Origin: Robinsoniella peoriensis
GTDB taxonomy: Bacteria; Bacillota; Clostridia; Lachnospirales; Lachnospiraceae
NCBI RefSeq assembly: GCF_042680125.1
Contig: NZ_JBHTNY010000021.1
Length of the DNA stretch: 64,000 nt
Strand: one strand, 5' to 3'
Part shown: piece by piece, positions 1 to 6,738 of the stretch
Layout of the letters: each line of letters opens with the position of its first letter
Position numbering within the stretch: the stretch's first letter is position 1
Notes under the pieces: generated by a model
Database searches by the model: none
What the model saw: the letters and a program-made list of their open reading frames with translations, nothing else
Told to the model about the DNA's origin: nothing
Translations under genes and position numbers: made by a program

Positions 1-255
1 GAAACTGCCGATAAAGTCCATGAAGTGCTAACAATTCCTACGAATGATTTAAAACAGGAAGTATCAAAAGGGCTTTCTGATGTAAACAAAAATTTAGAAA
101 CATTAACAATTAAGTTTGTTGACTCTTTTGACAGTATTGATAAATTAAATGAGAATCTTTCCAATATTTACTTTATTGGTATTGCTTTGCTTGTTGGTGT
201 TGGTCTTGTTGCCGGGCTTTTGTCTGGTATATTTATAACCAGATTTTTGAGGTAG
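1..255 (+). CDS. Inovirus small membrane protein, 5'-truncated by window edge
   Basis: The frame is open from base 1, so the gene probably begins outside the window; a GTG at 25 is the first possible in-window start but has no clear ribosome-binding site. The visible part has a charged, amphipathic helical stretch (coiled-coil-like, rich in Lys, Asp, Asn), then one strong membrane segment of about 24 residues and a short basic tail (TRFLR). It lies five bases before another tiny membrane protein and just upstream of the coat protein gene, so it probably belongs to the phage structural module, for example as a minor virion or membrane-anchored protein. I recognise no specific family. Confidence 0.6.
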   Translation, partial: ETADKVHEVLTIPTNDLKQEVSKGLSDVNKNLETLTIKFVDSFDSIDKLNENLSNIYFIGIALLVGVGLVAGLLSGIFITRFLR

Positions 256-259
256 GTCT

Positions 260-388
260 ATGGATAGTTTTACAGGTTTTTTACAGGTATTAAGTATAGG
301 GTTAATATGTGGAATTTTTATAAGCTTTGGTTTGTCTGTTGTTTCCTATGTTATTAGCCTTGTAATTAAGATAATACATAAATCTTAA
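260..388 (+). CDS. Tiny inovirus membrane protein (42 aa)
   Basis: ATG at 260 follows an AGGT-type ribosome-binding site and the frame runs 42 codons to TAA at 386-388. Nearly the whole protein is one long hydrophobic helix (about residues 8-37) ending in a basic KIIHKS tail. Size, topology and position directly before the major coat gene resemble the small minor coat proteins (pVII/pIX-like) of filamentous phages. That role is inferred from context; there is no diagnostic motif. Confidence 0.6.
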   Translation: MDSFTGFLQVLSIGLICGIFISFGLSVVSYVISLVIKIIHKS

Positions 389-398
389 GAGAGGGGGT

Positions 399-593
399 AT
401 GTTTATGTTAGCTTCTGCTATGCCTTTGGAGGCTGGTTCTGCTGTTACTACGGCATTGGGAACTTGGGTTACTGGTATGGTGTCAGACGTTTCTGGTGCT
501 GTAACGACTAATCTTCCGGTTATTTTAGGTGTTGTTACATTTGGAATTGTAATCGGGTTTGTCGTAAGATTTGCAAAAAGATTTGCAAAATAA
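399..593 (+). CDS. Inovirus major coat protein (pVIII-like)
   Basis: A 64-residue protein preceded by a strong GAGGGGG ribosome-binding site; a second ATG at 405 could also be used. The N-terminal half is small, uncharged and rich in Ala, Gly, Thr and Val. A single membrane helix (about residues 37-58) follows, then a basic tail RFAKRFAK, the classic layout of a filamentous-phage major coat protein whose Lys/Arg tail contacts packaged DNA. There is no charged N-terminus typical of a signal peptide, so membrane insertion may be leaderless, as known for Pf3 coat protein. A strong terminator follows immediately, as expected for a highly expressed coat gene. Assignment rests on size, topology and neighbourhood. 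Confidence 0.75.
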   Translation: MFMLASAMPLEAGSAVTTALGTWVTGMVSDVSGAVTTNLPVILGVVTFGIVIGFVVRFAKRFAK

Positions 594-601
594 TGTTTTT
601 T

Positions 602-631
602 AAAAGAGGGGTGTTTACCTCTCTTTTTTAC
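602..631 (+). terminator. Rho-independent terminator after coat gene
   Basis: An AAAAGAGG/CCTCTCTTTT stem with a short loop and a T-run lies between the coat gene and the adhesin gene. It probably attenuates transcription so that coat mRNA exceeds that of downstream genes, as in other filamentous phages. Confidence 0.75.
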
Positions 632-647
632 TATAAAGGAGGGAAAA

Positions 648-2216
648 ATGGGTAAAAAAATAAAAAAGATGCTACCTGTTTTATGTGCTTTTTCGATTTT
701 CTTTACTTCTGTTTTTGGATCTTATATGACGGCAAGCGCTACTGTTATTGTTACGTTGGGGTTAGCGGAAATTTTACAGGGTTTGTTGGCAAGCTTCGGT
801 GTTTCTTATATTGCTACGGAAATCTTTACAGATGGAAGTAGTGCACTGGATGATTTTAACAATACGTGGGAAGATAGTTATACTCAGGAGCGCTTTAAAG
901 TTATACAGGGCGGTGGTGGACGTCCGACTCCTGAGCCGGATCCTGATAATCCGGATCTCTTTTATATTCCTACGTGGGATGAAACAGTGGAATCTTGCAA
1001 GGAGGGCATTGTTAATCTTGGGGAAAAGACTTGGGAATGTCTAAAGCCTTTTGTACAGGAATTAGTGGATAGTGCGGAACAATTTGGTGGTGCGTTTGCT
1101 TCTGCATTTGCACAGGGGAAAGACCCAGTAAAACCACCTAGCAGTTTTATAACTGCGGAATATCCGAATTATTATTTTTATAAGAATTTAAAGCCTGCAC
1201 CAAACAAACCAGAATCATGGTTTTTATATACTCTTCCAAAAGGGTATAGCCTTTTTAAAATGGGTTATAAGTTCTATTGGAATCCTACGGACTATGGTAA
1301 ACAAGGAATAATGTATCGCTTTGATAATGGTGTACATGCTTATACTAGTGTTCAGAATAATTGTGGTGGAACTGCAATTAATCCTATAGATTGGTCTTGT
1401 TTTTACACAAACATGAATCTTTTTGAAAGTCGAGAAGATTTCGAAGCTAATAAGGATAATCCTAACATTCGACGTGTTGCAAAAGCTCCTGTTTATGTGC
1501 ATCCGTCCTTGCCAAAAGAGAATGGAAAGTATAAATTTTATCCTCCTGTAAAGCCTTTTTCTGTTCCTACACAGAGAATGTTGGAGGATTATGTACAGGA
1601 TGTAAATGTTAACCAATGGAATACACAGGGGCAAGATTATACTATAGGGGAGTATTTTAAAAATTTGGGTATTACATGGATTGGTGATTTTCCGCCGAAT
1701 CCAAATCCGAACCCAGATCCGAACCCGAACCCTGATCCGAACCCGAACCCTGATCCGAATCCGAATCCAGATCCGAATCCGAATCCAGATCCGAACCCAG
1801 ATCCGAACCCGAACCCTGATCCGAATCCGAATCCAGATCCGAACCCGAATCCTGATCCAAACCCAAACCCAAATCCAAATCCGAATCCGAATCCGAACCC
1901 TGATCCGAACCCGAATCCTGATCCAAACCCAGATCCTAGTCCTGATGGTGAGATAGGAGATTATACAGCGGATCTACGGGAGTTATTTCCGTTTTGCGTT
2001 CCATTCGATTTAATTAAAGCAATTGATTTGCTTAGTGCGGAACCTCAGGCTCCTGTTTTTACGTATAAGATAAAACTTGATCGTATGAAAATCGATTATG
2101 ATATTAAGATCGATTTTGCGGAATATGAGGAGATTGCAAAAGTAGTTCGTGCATGTATGACATTTGCATTTGTTTTGGGACTTATTCTTGTTACGCGTAA
2201 GCTTATAAGGGGGTAA
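648..2216 (+). CDS. Inovirus adsorption protein (pIII-like) with PNPNPD linker
   Basis: A 522-residue protein with an N-terminal signal peptide (residues 1-31, basic start KKIKKM, hydrophobic core, cut near ASA). A long extracellular region without recognised domains follows, then a low-complexity linker of Pro-Asn-Pro-Asp repeats (about residues 350-433), a small C-terminal domain and a terminal membrane helix (about 500-518) with a basic tail KLIRG. This is the architecture of pIII proteins: secreted receptor-binding domains, a flexible repeat linker and a C-terminal membrane anchor that caps the virion. A GGAGGG ribosome-binding site precedes the ATG. It sits between the coat gene and a pVI-like gene, the same order as in coliphages. 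Receptor specificity cannot be predicted. Confidence 0.75.
   Translation: MGKKIKKMLPVLCAFSIFFTSVFGSYMTASATVIVTLGLAEILQGLLASFGVSYIATEIFTDGSSALDDFNNTWEDSYTQERFKVIQGGGGRPTPEPDPDNPDLFYIPTWDETVESCKEGIVNLGEKTWECLKPFVQELVDSAEQFGGAFASAFAQGKDPVKPPSSFITAEYPNYYFYKNLKPAPNKPESWFLYTLPKGYSLFKMGYKFYWNPTDYGKQGIMYRFDNGVHAYTSVQNNCGGTAINPIDWSCFYTNMNLFESREDFEANKDNPNIRRVAKAPVYVHPSLPKENGKYKFYPPVKPFSVPTQRMLEDYVQDVNVNQWNTQGQDYTIGEYFKNLGITWIGDFPPNPNPNPDPNPNPDPNPNPDPNPNPDPNPNPDPNPDPNPNPDPNPNPDPNPNPDPNPNPNPNPNPNPNPDPNPNPDPNPDPSPDGEIGDYTADLRELFPFCVPFDLIKAIDLLSAEPQAPVFTYKIKLDRMKIDYDIKIDFAEYEEIAKVVRACMTFAFVLGLILVTRKLIRG
1696..1944 (+). repeat. Tandem repeat tract encoding the Pro-Asn-Pro-Asp linker
   Basis: A tract of short in-frame repeats (variants of CCGAATCCGAACCCAGAT) within the adhesin gene. 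Codons alternate between CCG/CCA/CCT and AAT/AAC, giving blocks of near-identical 12- and 18-mers that could expand or contract by slippage without shifting the frame. The complementary frames give long artefactual open frames. Confidence 0.85.
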
Positions 2217-2220
2217 ATAT

Positions 2221-2442
2221 ATGGATATAGTTAATAAGTTTTTACAGCCAATTTTGAAACTGTTGCCAATGAGTCCATTTGTTGGTGTTCTGGATAGTAT
2301 GGAGAAGTTACCTTATCTTGGATATGTTAACTATTTTATACCGATCGGTACATTTGTCCGTATAGGGGGGCTCTGGCTTGTTGCGGTTGGCTTGTTTTAT
2401 TTATACAGTATAATTTTGCGTTGGATTAGGGCGATACAATAG
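2221..2442 (+). CDS. Inovirus minor coat protein, pVI-like membrane protein
   Basis: 73 residues, starting four bases after the adhesin stop and therefore probably translationally coupled. It has an amphipathic N-terminal helix, a short hydrophobic segment near residues 30-42 and a clear membrane helix at about 47-66 ending in the basic tail LRWIRAIQ. In filamentous phages the gene between pIII and pI encodes pVI, which anchors pIII to the virion end. Identity is inferred from gene order, size and topology. Confidence 0.6.
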   Translation: MDIVNKFLQPILKLLPMSPFVGVLDSMEKLPYLGYVNYFIPIGTFVRIGGLWLVAVGLFYLYSIILRWIRAIQ

Positions 2443-2456
2443 GAGGAGAAAAAAAT

Positions 2457-3104
2457 ATGATTATCTTATATTCTGGCACTCCTGGAAGCGGGAAAAGTCT
2501 GCATGTTGCGGAGAAGATACGTGCGGGCTTGGTTCTTGGCAAACCTTGTATTTGCAATTTTCCGATTGCGGATGAGAAGATTAAGCATAAAAAGGCAGAA
2601 TTTATTTATAAGGATAATGCGGAATTAACCCCGCAATTCCTTATGGATTATGCCTCTTCCTATCTTTCTGCACATTCTAACTGGAATGTGCATAAAGTTG
2701 AGGGTGCGATAAAGTTGTTTATTGATGAAGCACAGTTATTGTTTAATAGCAGAGAATATACACAAAAAGATCGCAAGGAATGGTTGCGATTTCTTACGCA
2801 ACATCGTCATTTTGGCTACGACATTTATCTTATAACGCTATTTGACCGTATGCTCGATAGGCAGATCAGGGCGCTTATTGAGGACGAATTTATGCATCGG
2901 AAGGTTGCTAATATGGGTAAAATGGGGTGGATTGTCGGACATCTTACGATTAAGCCGTTATTTTATTATAGGCACCTGTGGTACCCAATGAAAGAGCGTA
3001 TAGGCGGTAATTTCTTTGTAGCAAACAAGCGCAATTACAGTCTATATGATACGCATTACATATTTAAAAAAGAAGAGAGCGGACAGACTGAACATGGGGA
3101 TTAA
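2457..3104 (+). CDS. Zot-family/pI-like phage assembly ATPase
   Basis: A 215-residue P-loop protein. Walker A (GTPGSGKS) is at residues 7-14 and a Walker B-like segment (KLFIDEAQLLF) near 84-94, followed by QHRHFGYDIYLITL near 118-131, typical of the Zot (zonula occludens toxin)/pI superfamily PF05707. These proteins power extrusion of ssDNA virions through the inner membrane. Relative to M13 pI it is short, ending soon after the NTPase core; a weakly hydrophobic stretch near 160-178 is the only membrane candidate. A GGAGG ribosome-binding site precedes the ATG. No secretin gene follows, consistent with a host lacking an outer membrane. Confidence 0.85.
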   Translation: MIILYSGTPGSGKSLHVAEKIRAGLVLGKPCICNFPIADEKIKHKKAEFIYKDNAELTPQFLMDYASSYLSAHSNWNVHKVEGAIKLFIDEAQLLFNSREYTQKDRKEWLRFLTQHRHFGYDIYLITLFDRMLDRQIRALIEDEFMHRKVANMGKMGWIVGHLTIKPLFYYRHLWYPMKERIGGNFFVANKRNYSLYDTHYIFKKEESGQTEHGD

Positions 3105-3141
3105 GGGGCCCCGGTGAGGGCTGTTGGCTCTCTTCTTTTTT
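3066..3141 (+). terminator. Long-stem terminator overlapping the Zot gene end
   Basis: A perfect 15-bp inverted repeat pairs 3066-3080 with 3127-3141 (AAAAAAGAAGAGAGC with its complement ending in six T). It encloses a 46-base loop containing GGGGCCCC. The left arm is coding sequence of the Zot gene. It is placed to end the structural transcript before rep. Confidence 0.7.
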
Positions 3142-3256
3142 AAAGCGTTGCAAAGCGCCTACTTGACTATAGCAACACTTAACACTCAAAACACACTTTT
3201 ACTGTTACTTTTACTAAAAAAGTATACGTGAAATAACAGTAATACTAAACAAGAAT
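3142..3256. other. Non-coding gap before rep with an inverted repeat
   Basis: This AT-rich gap contains a 9-bp inverted repeat (TTACTGTTA at 3199-3207, TAACAGTAA at 3234-3242) with a 26-base loop. Its place immediately upstream of the Rep gene makes it a candidate Rep-binding or nick-site hairpin, or an operator. There is no experimental-type evidence for either. Confidence 0.4.
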
Positions 3257-3268
3257 TTGGGAGGATTT

Positions 3269-4084
3269 ATGTATAATTGTAAGATTAAAGACTACGGCAA
3301 TGGACAAGTACAGACAAGGCTTTATACACATCTGGTTTATACTGGAAAAAAGAAAAAGCCTGAGTTTGAAACGAAGGAATTTTTAGAAAATCCGTTTGAG
3401 AGTGATGCTCCGGTACAAGTCGTTAAGGATTTTGATGAATTTGAAAAAGCGCATGAGAGAAGCATTTATAATTCCTGTAAGCGGGCGAAAAGCAAAGTAT
3501 ATGATATAAGCCGGGCGAACGAATGGGATTGGTTTGTTACTCTTACGCTTAATTCGGAAAAGGCGGATCGTTATGATTATGTGGATTGTGTAAAGAAAGT
3601 TTCTAAGTGGATTAATAATATAAAAAACCGTTGTGAGACTGATCTTAAATATTTAATAGTCCCGGAACAACATAAAGATGGAGCTTACCATTTCCATGGA
3701 TTGTTTAAGAATGCTGAGGGGTTAGAATTTACCGATTCTGGACGTAAAGATTCTAAGGGTAGGAAAATATACAATATAGGCAAATATAGCCTTGGATGGA
3801 CAACTGCGACTCCTGTAGGGGTACAGGAAGCAGTTACAAAGTACATAACCAAATATACAACTAAGGATTTAACAGAAAGCATCTTTGGCAAGAAAAAGTA
3901 TTTTGCCAGCCGTAATTTAAATATGCCAAAAGAAAGTGTGGAAATTTTAGACAGGGAAGAATTTAGTCTTTTCCATCAGGAGCTTGTGGAAGATGCGGTA
4001 TTTTTTAAAGAATCTGAATATGAGGTTAACCACAATTTACGAAAGATTTTTTATTATGAACATGTAAAGGAGATAGAAAAATGA
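3269..4084 (+). CDS. Rolling-circle replication initiator (HUH endonuclease)
   Basis: ATG at 3269 is chosen because GGGAGG lies just upstream; a TTG at 3257 overlaps that site. The 271-residue protein carries the three Rep motifs: motif 1 WFVTLTLN (about residue 89), motif 2 with the metal-binding histidines in YHFHGLF (about 138) and a tyrosine motif 3 YITKYTTKDL (about 191). Such HUH enzymes nick the plus-strand origin, stay linked through Tyr and prime rolling-circle synthesis; this is the pII role in filamentous phage. The C-terminal third is Glu-rich and unassigned. Its stop overlaps the next gene (ATGA), suggesting translational coupling to the small downstream proteins. Confidence 0.85.
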   Translation: MYNCKIKDYGNGQVQTRLYTHLVYTGKKKKPEFETKEFLENPFESDAPVQVVKDFDEFEKAHERSIYNSCKRAKSKVYDISRANEWDWFVTLTLNSEKADRYDYVDCVKKVSKWINNIKNRCETDLKYLIVPEQHKDGAYHFHGLFKNAEGLEFTDSGRKDSKGRKIYNIGKYSLGWTTATPVGVQEAVTKYITKYTTKDLTESIFGKKKYFASRNLNMPKESVEILDREEFSLFHQELVEDAVFFKESEYEVNHNLRKIFYYEHVKEIEK

Positions 4085-4239
4085 AATATATATTAGATAG
4101 CTTGCTTGCGCTTTTGTATTTTATTGCACCTCATTGTTTGGTTTTTTTTGGGCTTCTTATTTGTTTTTGTTTTGCTGTAATATGTATTCATTATTTTTCT
4201 AATCGGAAAAGGGGGAATAAGAAGAATGGTTGTAATTGA
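4081..4239 (+). CDS. Small phage membrane protein (52 aa)
   Basis: Begins with an ATG overlapping the rep stop (ATGA) and runs 52 codons to TGA at 4237-4239, overlapping the next start. One long hydrophobic helix spans about residues 7-38, followed by a strongly basic tail (NRKRGNKKNG). No family recognised. The overlap at both ends supports real translation within a compact phage operon. Confidence 0.6.
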   Translation: MKYILDSLLALLYFIAPHCLVFFGLLICFCFAVICIHYFSNRKRGNKKNGCN

Positions 4240-4504
4240 GATGGTTTTTACACTTGCTTTATTACTTTTTGGCATTATTTTTTTTCTAGACATGATATTT
4301 TTCTCTTTTGTGGAATTGTTTATCGCGGGAAACTTGCTATTTTTGTTTTTTAAGAATCGTAAGCATTTTTATGTTGTCTGCCGTTCTTTAAATTCGTTCG
4401 ATGTAGAATTGTTTTATCTTAAAGACAAGGTTTATGGACATCCGATAAAATGTTTAATGGGAATTTTTAGTAAGAAATGGAGGGAATCGTTATGGGGCGA
4501 ATAG
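4226..4504 (+). CDS. Phage membrane protein of unknown function (92 aa)
   Basis: Overlaps the preceding small gene by 14 bases, with a GGGGGAATAAG ribosome-binding site. Two hydrophobic segments (about residues 4-24 and 26-42) are followed by a basic, soluble C-terminal half. The 3' end overlaps the next gene. I recognise no domain. Tight overlaps and shared strand place it in the rep operon. Confidence 0.55.
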   Translation: MVVIEMVFTLALLLFGIIFFLDMIFFSFVELFIAGNLLFLFFKNRKHFYVVCRSLNSFDVELFYLKDKVYGHPIKCLMGIFSKKWRESLWGE

Positions 4505-4785
4505 TACATAACCTTAAGTTGGATAGAGAAACATTTTTAGAAGTAGGGGAAGGGAAGTGTAGGTTTCTTATTTTACCAGAAAAAGTAGAGAATTACTCTG
4601 CAGGGGACTTGATCTGCTCCCGGGCGAATCTGGGAAGTGTGTATAAACCTTGGACGGCAAATGCAAATCTTCGCGTAACCTATGTTCTGCCAGAATCGGA
4701 TTTTCTGGTGCCGGGTTACTGTGTGGTTGGCTTCATCCTGTTGGAAATATCCGGATTAAGAAATGAATGGGGGTATAAAATATGA
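4492..4785 (+). CDS. DUF3850/ASCH-like (PUA-fold) small protein
   Basis: ATG at 4492 is preferred over 4477 because GGAGGG sits between them at normal spacing. The 97-residue protein matches the DUF3850 pattern of the ASCH superfamily by eye: HNLKL at the start, F..V..GK near residue 20, YSAGDLICSR in the middle, then RVTYVL and GYCVVGFILLE at the end. ASCH/PUA-fold domains usually bind RNA or nucleotides. Its place after rep is where some filamentous phages encode ssDNA-binding protein, so a nucleic-acid-binding role is plausible but unproven. The stop overlaps the next start. Confidence 0.5.
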   Translation: MGRIVHNLKLDRETFLEVGEGKCRFLILPEKVENYSAGDLICSRANLGSVYKPWTANANLRVTYVLPESDFLVPGYCVVGFILLEISGLRNEWGYKI

Positions 4786-4952
4786 ATGAAAAAAAGCGGG
4801 CATTTAATGAATATGAGATGTTAAAAGGAAATATAAACCGTATGTTTGTTACGGATACAAAAGAGGAACTTGTATCTATGTATTTTTATTCTAAAACTAG
4901 GTTAGAAAAAATATATGAATTTAATCTGCAACGTATTAAGGAAAAGGGTTAG
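4782..4952 (+). CDS. Small soluble phage protein (56 aa)
   Basis: Starts inside an ATGA overlap with the preceding gene and runs 56 codons to TAG. It is charged, helical and lysine-rich without membrane segments (MNEKKRAFNEYEMLKG...). Four bases separate it from the next ATG. No family recognised; the coupled start is the best support for its being real. Confidence 0.55.
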   Translation: MNEKKRAFNEYEMLKGNINRMFVTDTKEELVSMYFYSKTRLEKIYEFNLQRIKEKG

Positions 4953-4956
4953 TAGT

Positions 4957-5139
4957 ATGGATAGAGGACTTATTTTTTGTTTATTTATGGGTTTATTTTC
5001 GCTTCTGGCTATTGCTATTTTTGCTTGGCAATTAAAGTGTTTTTTTCCAGAAGAAAAACCTTTCCGTGATCTTTTACCATGTGTGTATCTTGTGTTGGGG
5101 GCTTGTTTTGTTAGGGTTTTGTTTTCTTTTATCCTTTAG
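4957..5139 (+). CDS. Small phage membrane protein (60 aa)
   Basis: ATG at 4957, four bases after the previous stop. Two hydrophobic helices (about residues 4-25 and 40-58) are separated by a short charged loop (FPEEKPFRDL), giving a hairpin membrane topology. It is the last gene of the rightward rep operon before a large hairpin. Function unknown. Confidence 0.5.
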   Translation: MDRGLIFCLFMGLFSLLAIAIFAWQLKCFFPEEKPFRDLLPCVYLVLGACFVRVLFSFIL

Positions 5140-5280
5140 AATTAGGAAAGGGATATTAATTGTTACACAATTTAATCCGCAGCAAGCCCGATCGGGTTCT
5201 TAAAAAAGCTTATTGTCAGAATAGTTTCTGGAATATGCACAACAATTATTGCTTTTTTGTATATATAGATTGCGTGCCGG

Positions 5281-5418
5281 GCGGAGGTGGTGGTGTGTGG
5301 TGGCAGACGTGCCGGGCTGTGCAAAGCGATCGATAGTACACCTAAAAATCTAGTAAACTTAAATTCGATCGCTTTAGCACAGCCCGGCACGTCTGCCACC
5401 ACACACCACCACCTCTGC
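5281..5418. repeat. Large near-perfect inverted repeat (phage hairpin)
   Basis: Arms at about 5281-5332 and 5364-5418 are complementary over about 52 bases with only a few mismatches or one-base bulges. They enclose a loop of about 30 AT-rich bases. The arms are GC-rich and low in complexity (GGTGGTGGTGTGTGG-type, CACACCACCACC-type), unlike the surrounding AT-rich DNA. In ssDNA this would be a very stable hairpin. Filamentous phages use such hairpins as packaging signals or complementary-strand origins, so those are the leading explanations. It also lies where the convergent rep operon and repressor operon meet, so it may act as a bidirectional terminator. The flanks to 5449 hold no gene. Confidence 0.8.
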
Positions 5419-5449
5419 ATACAAAAAATTAAAAGAGATTTTACTGCTT

Positions 5450-5815
5450 TTAAAGTTTAGTTATTAAGGTGTTTATGGTTTCTTGGAAGTCTGGTGTTAA
5501 GTAATATATTAATATAAGGGTAATTATGCTTGCTATTAGTAATTTGGGAAATATGTTTTTCCTGGTTAATTTGGAATATTCCTTATCTATTAATTTTTGG
5601 TAGTTGTTTATATATTTGTTGTAGTTGTATTTTTTAAGTGCTTCCCTTTTTGCTTTTTCTTTTCGGTCTTCTTTGGCTCTCTTTTCTAATAGTTTGTTAA
5701 ATGTTTTTGATTTCATAACTTCTTTTCTCCATGGACATTTATTTTTGGAAAAAGGTAATTTTATCGTTAGTATTTTGTTATTGGCTTCCACACAAGCCTT
5801 TCTATAATTTTCCAC
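5450..5815 (-). CDS. Basic coiled-coil protein with C-terminal membrane anchor
   Basis: 121 residues, probably from a GTG start at 5815. It is very lysine-rich, with a predicted helical, charged middle (KLLEKRAKEDRKEKAKREA) and one hydrophobic segment near residues 92-106, followed by a short tail. It sits 25 bases downstream of the repressor gene on the same strand and is likely co-transcribed. No known domain. A lysogenic-state function such as superinfection exclusion is a guess from position only. Confidence 0.5.
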   Translation of the reverse strand: MENYRKACVEANNKILTIKLPFSKNKCPWRKEVMKSKTFNKLLEKRAKEDRKEKAKREALKKYNYNKYINNYQKLIDKEYSKLTRKNIFPKLLIASIITLILIYYLTPDFQETINTLITKL

Positions 5816-5840
5816 ATATTTCCATTAAATGTCATTTTTT

Positions 5841-6173
5841 TTAGCCTGTCTTGTATGCGGATGATTTTGTTTCCTGTTGTCCGGCACGTAGTAGTACACG
5901 GGCACTTTCTTTTATTTCCGGTCTAGCGTTTCGATATTCGGAAATAACCTCTTTTTCTTCCTGTGTGAAATTTTCTTCTGTTATGTTTAATCCTAGTAGT
6001 TCGTCGGCTGTAACATTTAGATATTTGGCTATTTCTATTAGTTTATCTATGCTAGGCATTTTGCCTTGTTTCCATCCTGATACGCTACTTGGGGCTATAT
6101 TTGTATCTTTGCACATTTTATATGTGCTTGTTTGTTTTCGTCTTAGTATGATTTCTAGGTTGTCAATAAACAT
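5841..6173 (-). CDS. Phage XRE/Cro-CI family repressor
   Basis: 110 residues. An N-terminal helix-turn-helix of the HTH_3/XRE family spans about residues 5-60 (YKMCKDTNIAPSSVSGWKQG, then PSIDKLIEIAKYLNVTADELLG). A short acidic, helical C-terminal region follows and probably mediates dimerisation. It is divergent from the small rightward operon, with a strong promoter and a matching inverted repeat between them, the normal layout of a lysogeny switch. There is no LexA-type peptidase domain, so induction would not be by self-cleavage. Confidence 0.8.
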   Translation of the reverse strand: MFIDNLEIILRRKQTSTYKMCKDTNIAPSSVSGWKQGKMPSIDKLIEIAKYLNVTADELLGLNITEENFTQEEKEVISEYRNARPEIKESARVLLRAGQQETKSSAYKTG

Positions 6174-6206
6174 TTTTTAATGAATCCTTTCTGTTCAAAA
6201 AACTTT

Positions 6207-6255
6207 CCCAATATCGAATTATACTATTGACTATTTCGATATTGGGTGCTATAAT
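6207..6255 (+). promoter_or_regulatory. Rightward sigma-A promoter with repressor operator pair
   Basis: TTGACT at 6227-6232 and TATAAT at 6250-6255 are 17 bases apart. A 12-bp inverted repeat, CCCAATATCGAA at 6207-6218 and its complement at 6235-6246, brackets the -35 box; the right half fills the spacer. A repressor bound here would block the rightward promoter, and the left half is 34 bases from the repressor start, so autoregulation is likely. Confidence 0.75.
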
Positions 6256-6261
6256 AAAAGA

Positions 6262-6508
6262 GTAATAAAGATTAATTAAATAGTAACACGTAATAACTTG
6301 TCTGCGAACTTGTTATTAATACAGTAAATAATTCATCCCGTCCACTGGGAGAAGTGGAAGAGTCCAAACGGCTTTTGTAAGTTTAAGCAGATCAAACTTT
6401 CGTCCACGTGTATTCAGGAAATGTACCTGATGTATGGCTGTAAATACGTATGGCTATGTCGTAGCTTGAAAATTCAATAAAGACCCTTAAATTAATAAAA
6501 ATATTTTA
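6262..6508 (+). other. Long, probably structured 5' leader of the rightward phage operon
   Basis: About 250 bases lie between the predicted transcription start and the first gene, with no open frame of note. Several local stems are visible: AATAAC/GTTATT around 6291-6316, TCCACT/AGTGGA around 6340-6358, and CAGG/CCTG around 6415-6430. It could be a regulatory RNA leader, a small RNA or part of the replication origin. I match it to no known riboswitch. Confidence 0.4.
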
Positions 6509-6523
6509 ATGGAGGTAATTTAT

Positions 6524-6727
6524 ATGGATTACCAAATCTTTAAAGAATTTAATTTAAATACAGGTCATGAATACCGATATATGTGTAAAGGTCGTGGTAT
6601 CAGGGTGGACTTGTATAGAGGTTTAAACCTCTGGCAAGTACCTGAATTATTGAAGCGAAGTAATTGGCGAGTAATTGGTCATTATACCGAACCTTGGAAG
6701 ATAACCTATTATATTCATGTCATGTAG
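6524..6727 (+). CDS. Small phage early protein (67 aa)
   Basis: ATG at 6524 follows GGAGG at correct spacing; an in-frame ATG at 6509 overlaps that site and is rejected. The protein is soluble and aromatic-rich (repeated Tyr and Trp), basic in the middle, and has no membrane helix. First gene under the repressor-controlled promoter, so probably an early or lytic function. No family recognised. Confidence 0.5.
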   Translation: MDYQIFKEFNLNTGHEYRYMCKGRGIRVDLYRGLNLWQVPELLKRSNWRVIGHYTEPWKITYYIHVM

Positions 6728-6738
6728 GAGGTGTTTAT

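Noticed and set aside
1224..1634. Minus-strand 136-codon frame opposite the adhesin gene
   Set aside because: No ribosome-binding site, unnatural composition, and it lies fully within a convincing plus-strand gene.
1696..1944. Possible CRISPR-like array
   Set aside because: Repeats are contiguous without unique spacers and lie in frame within a coding region.
1672..1956. Open frames of Asp-Ser-Gly or Arg-Ile-Gln repeats in other frames of the adhesin linker
   Set aside because: They arise from the repeat composition and have no start signals or domains.
5172..5420. Minus-strand 82-codon frame across the large hairpin
   Set aside because: It consists mainly of inverted-repeat sequence; no start signal or plausible protein pattern.
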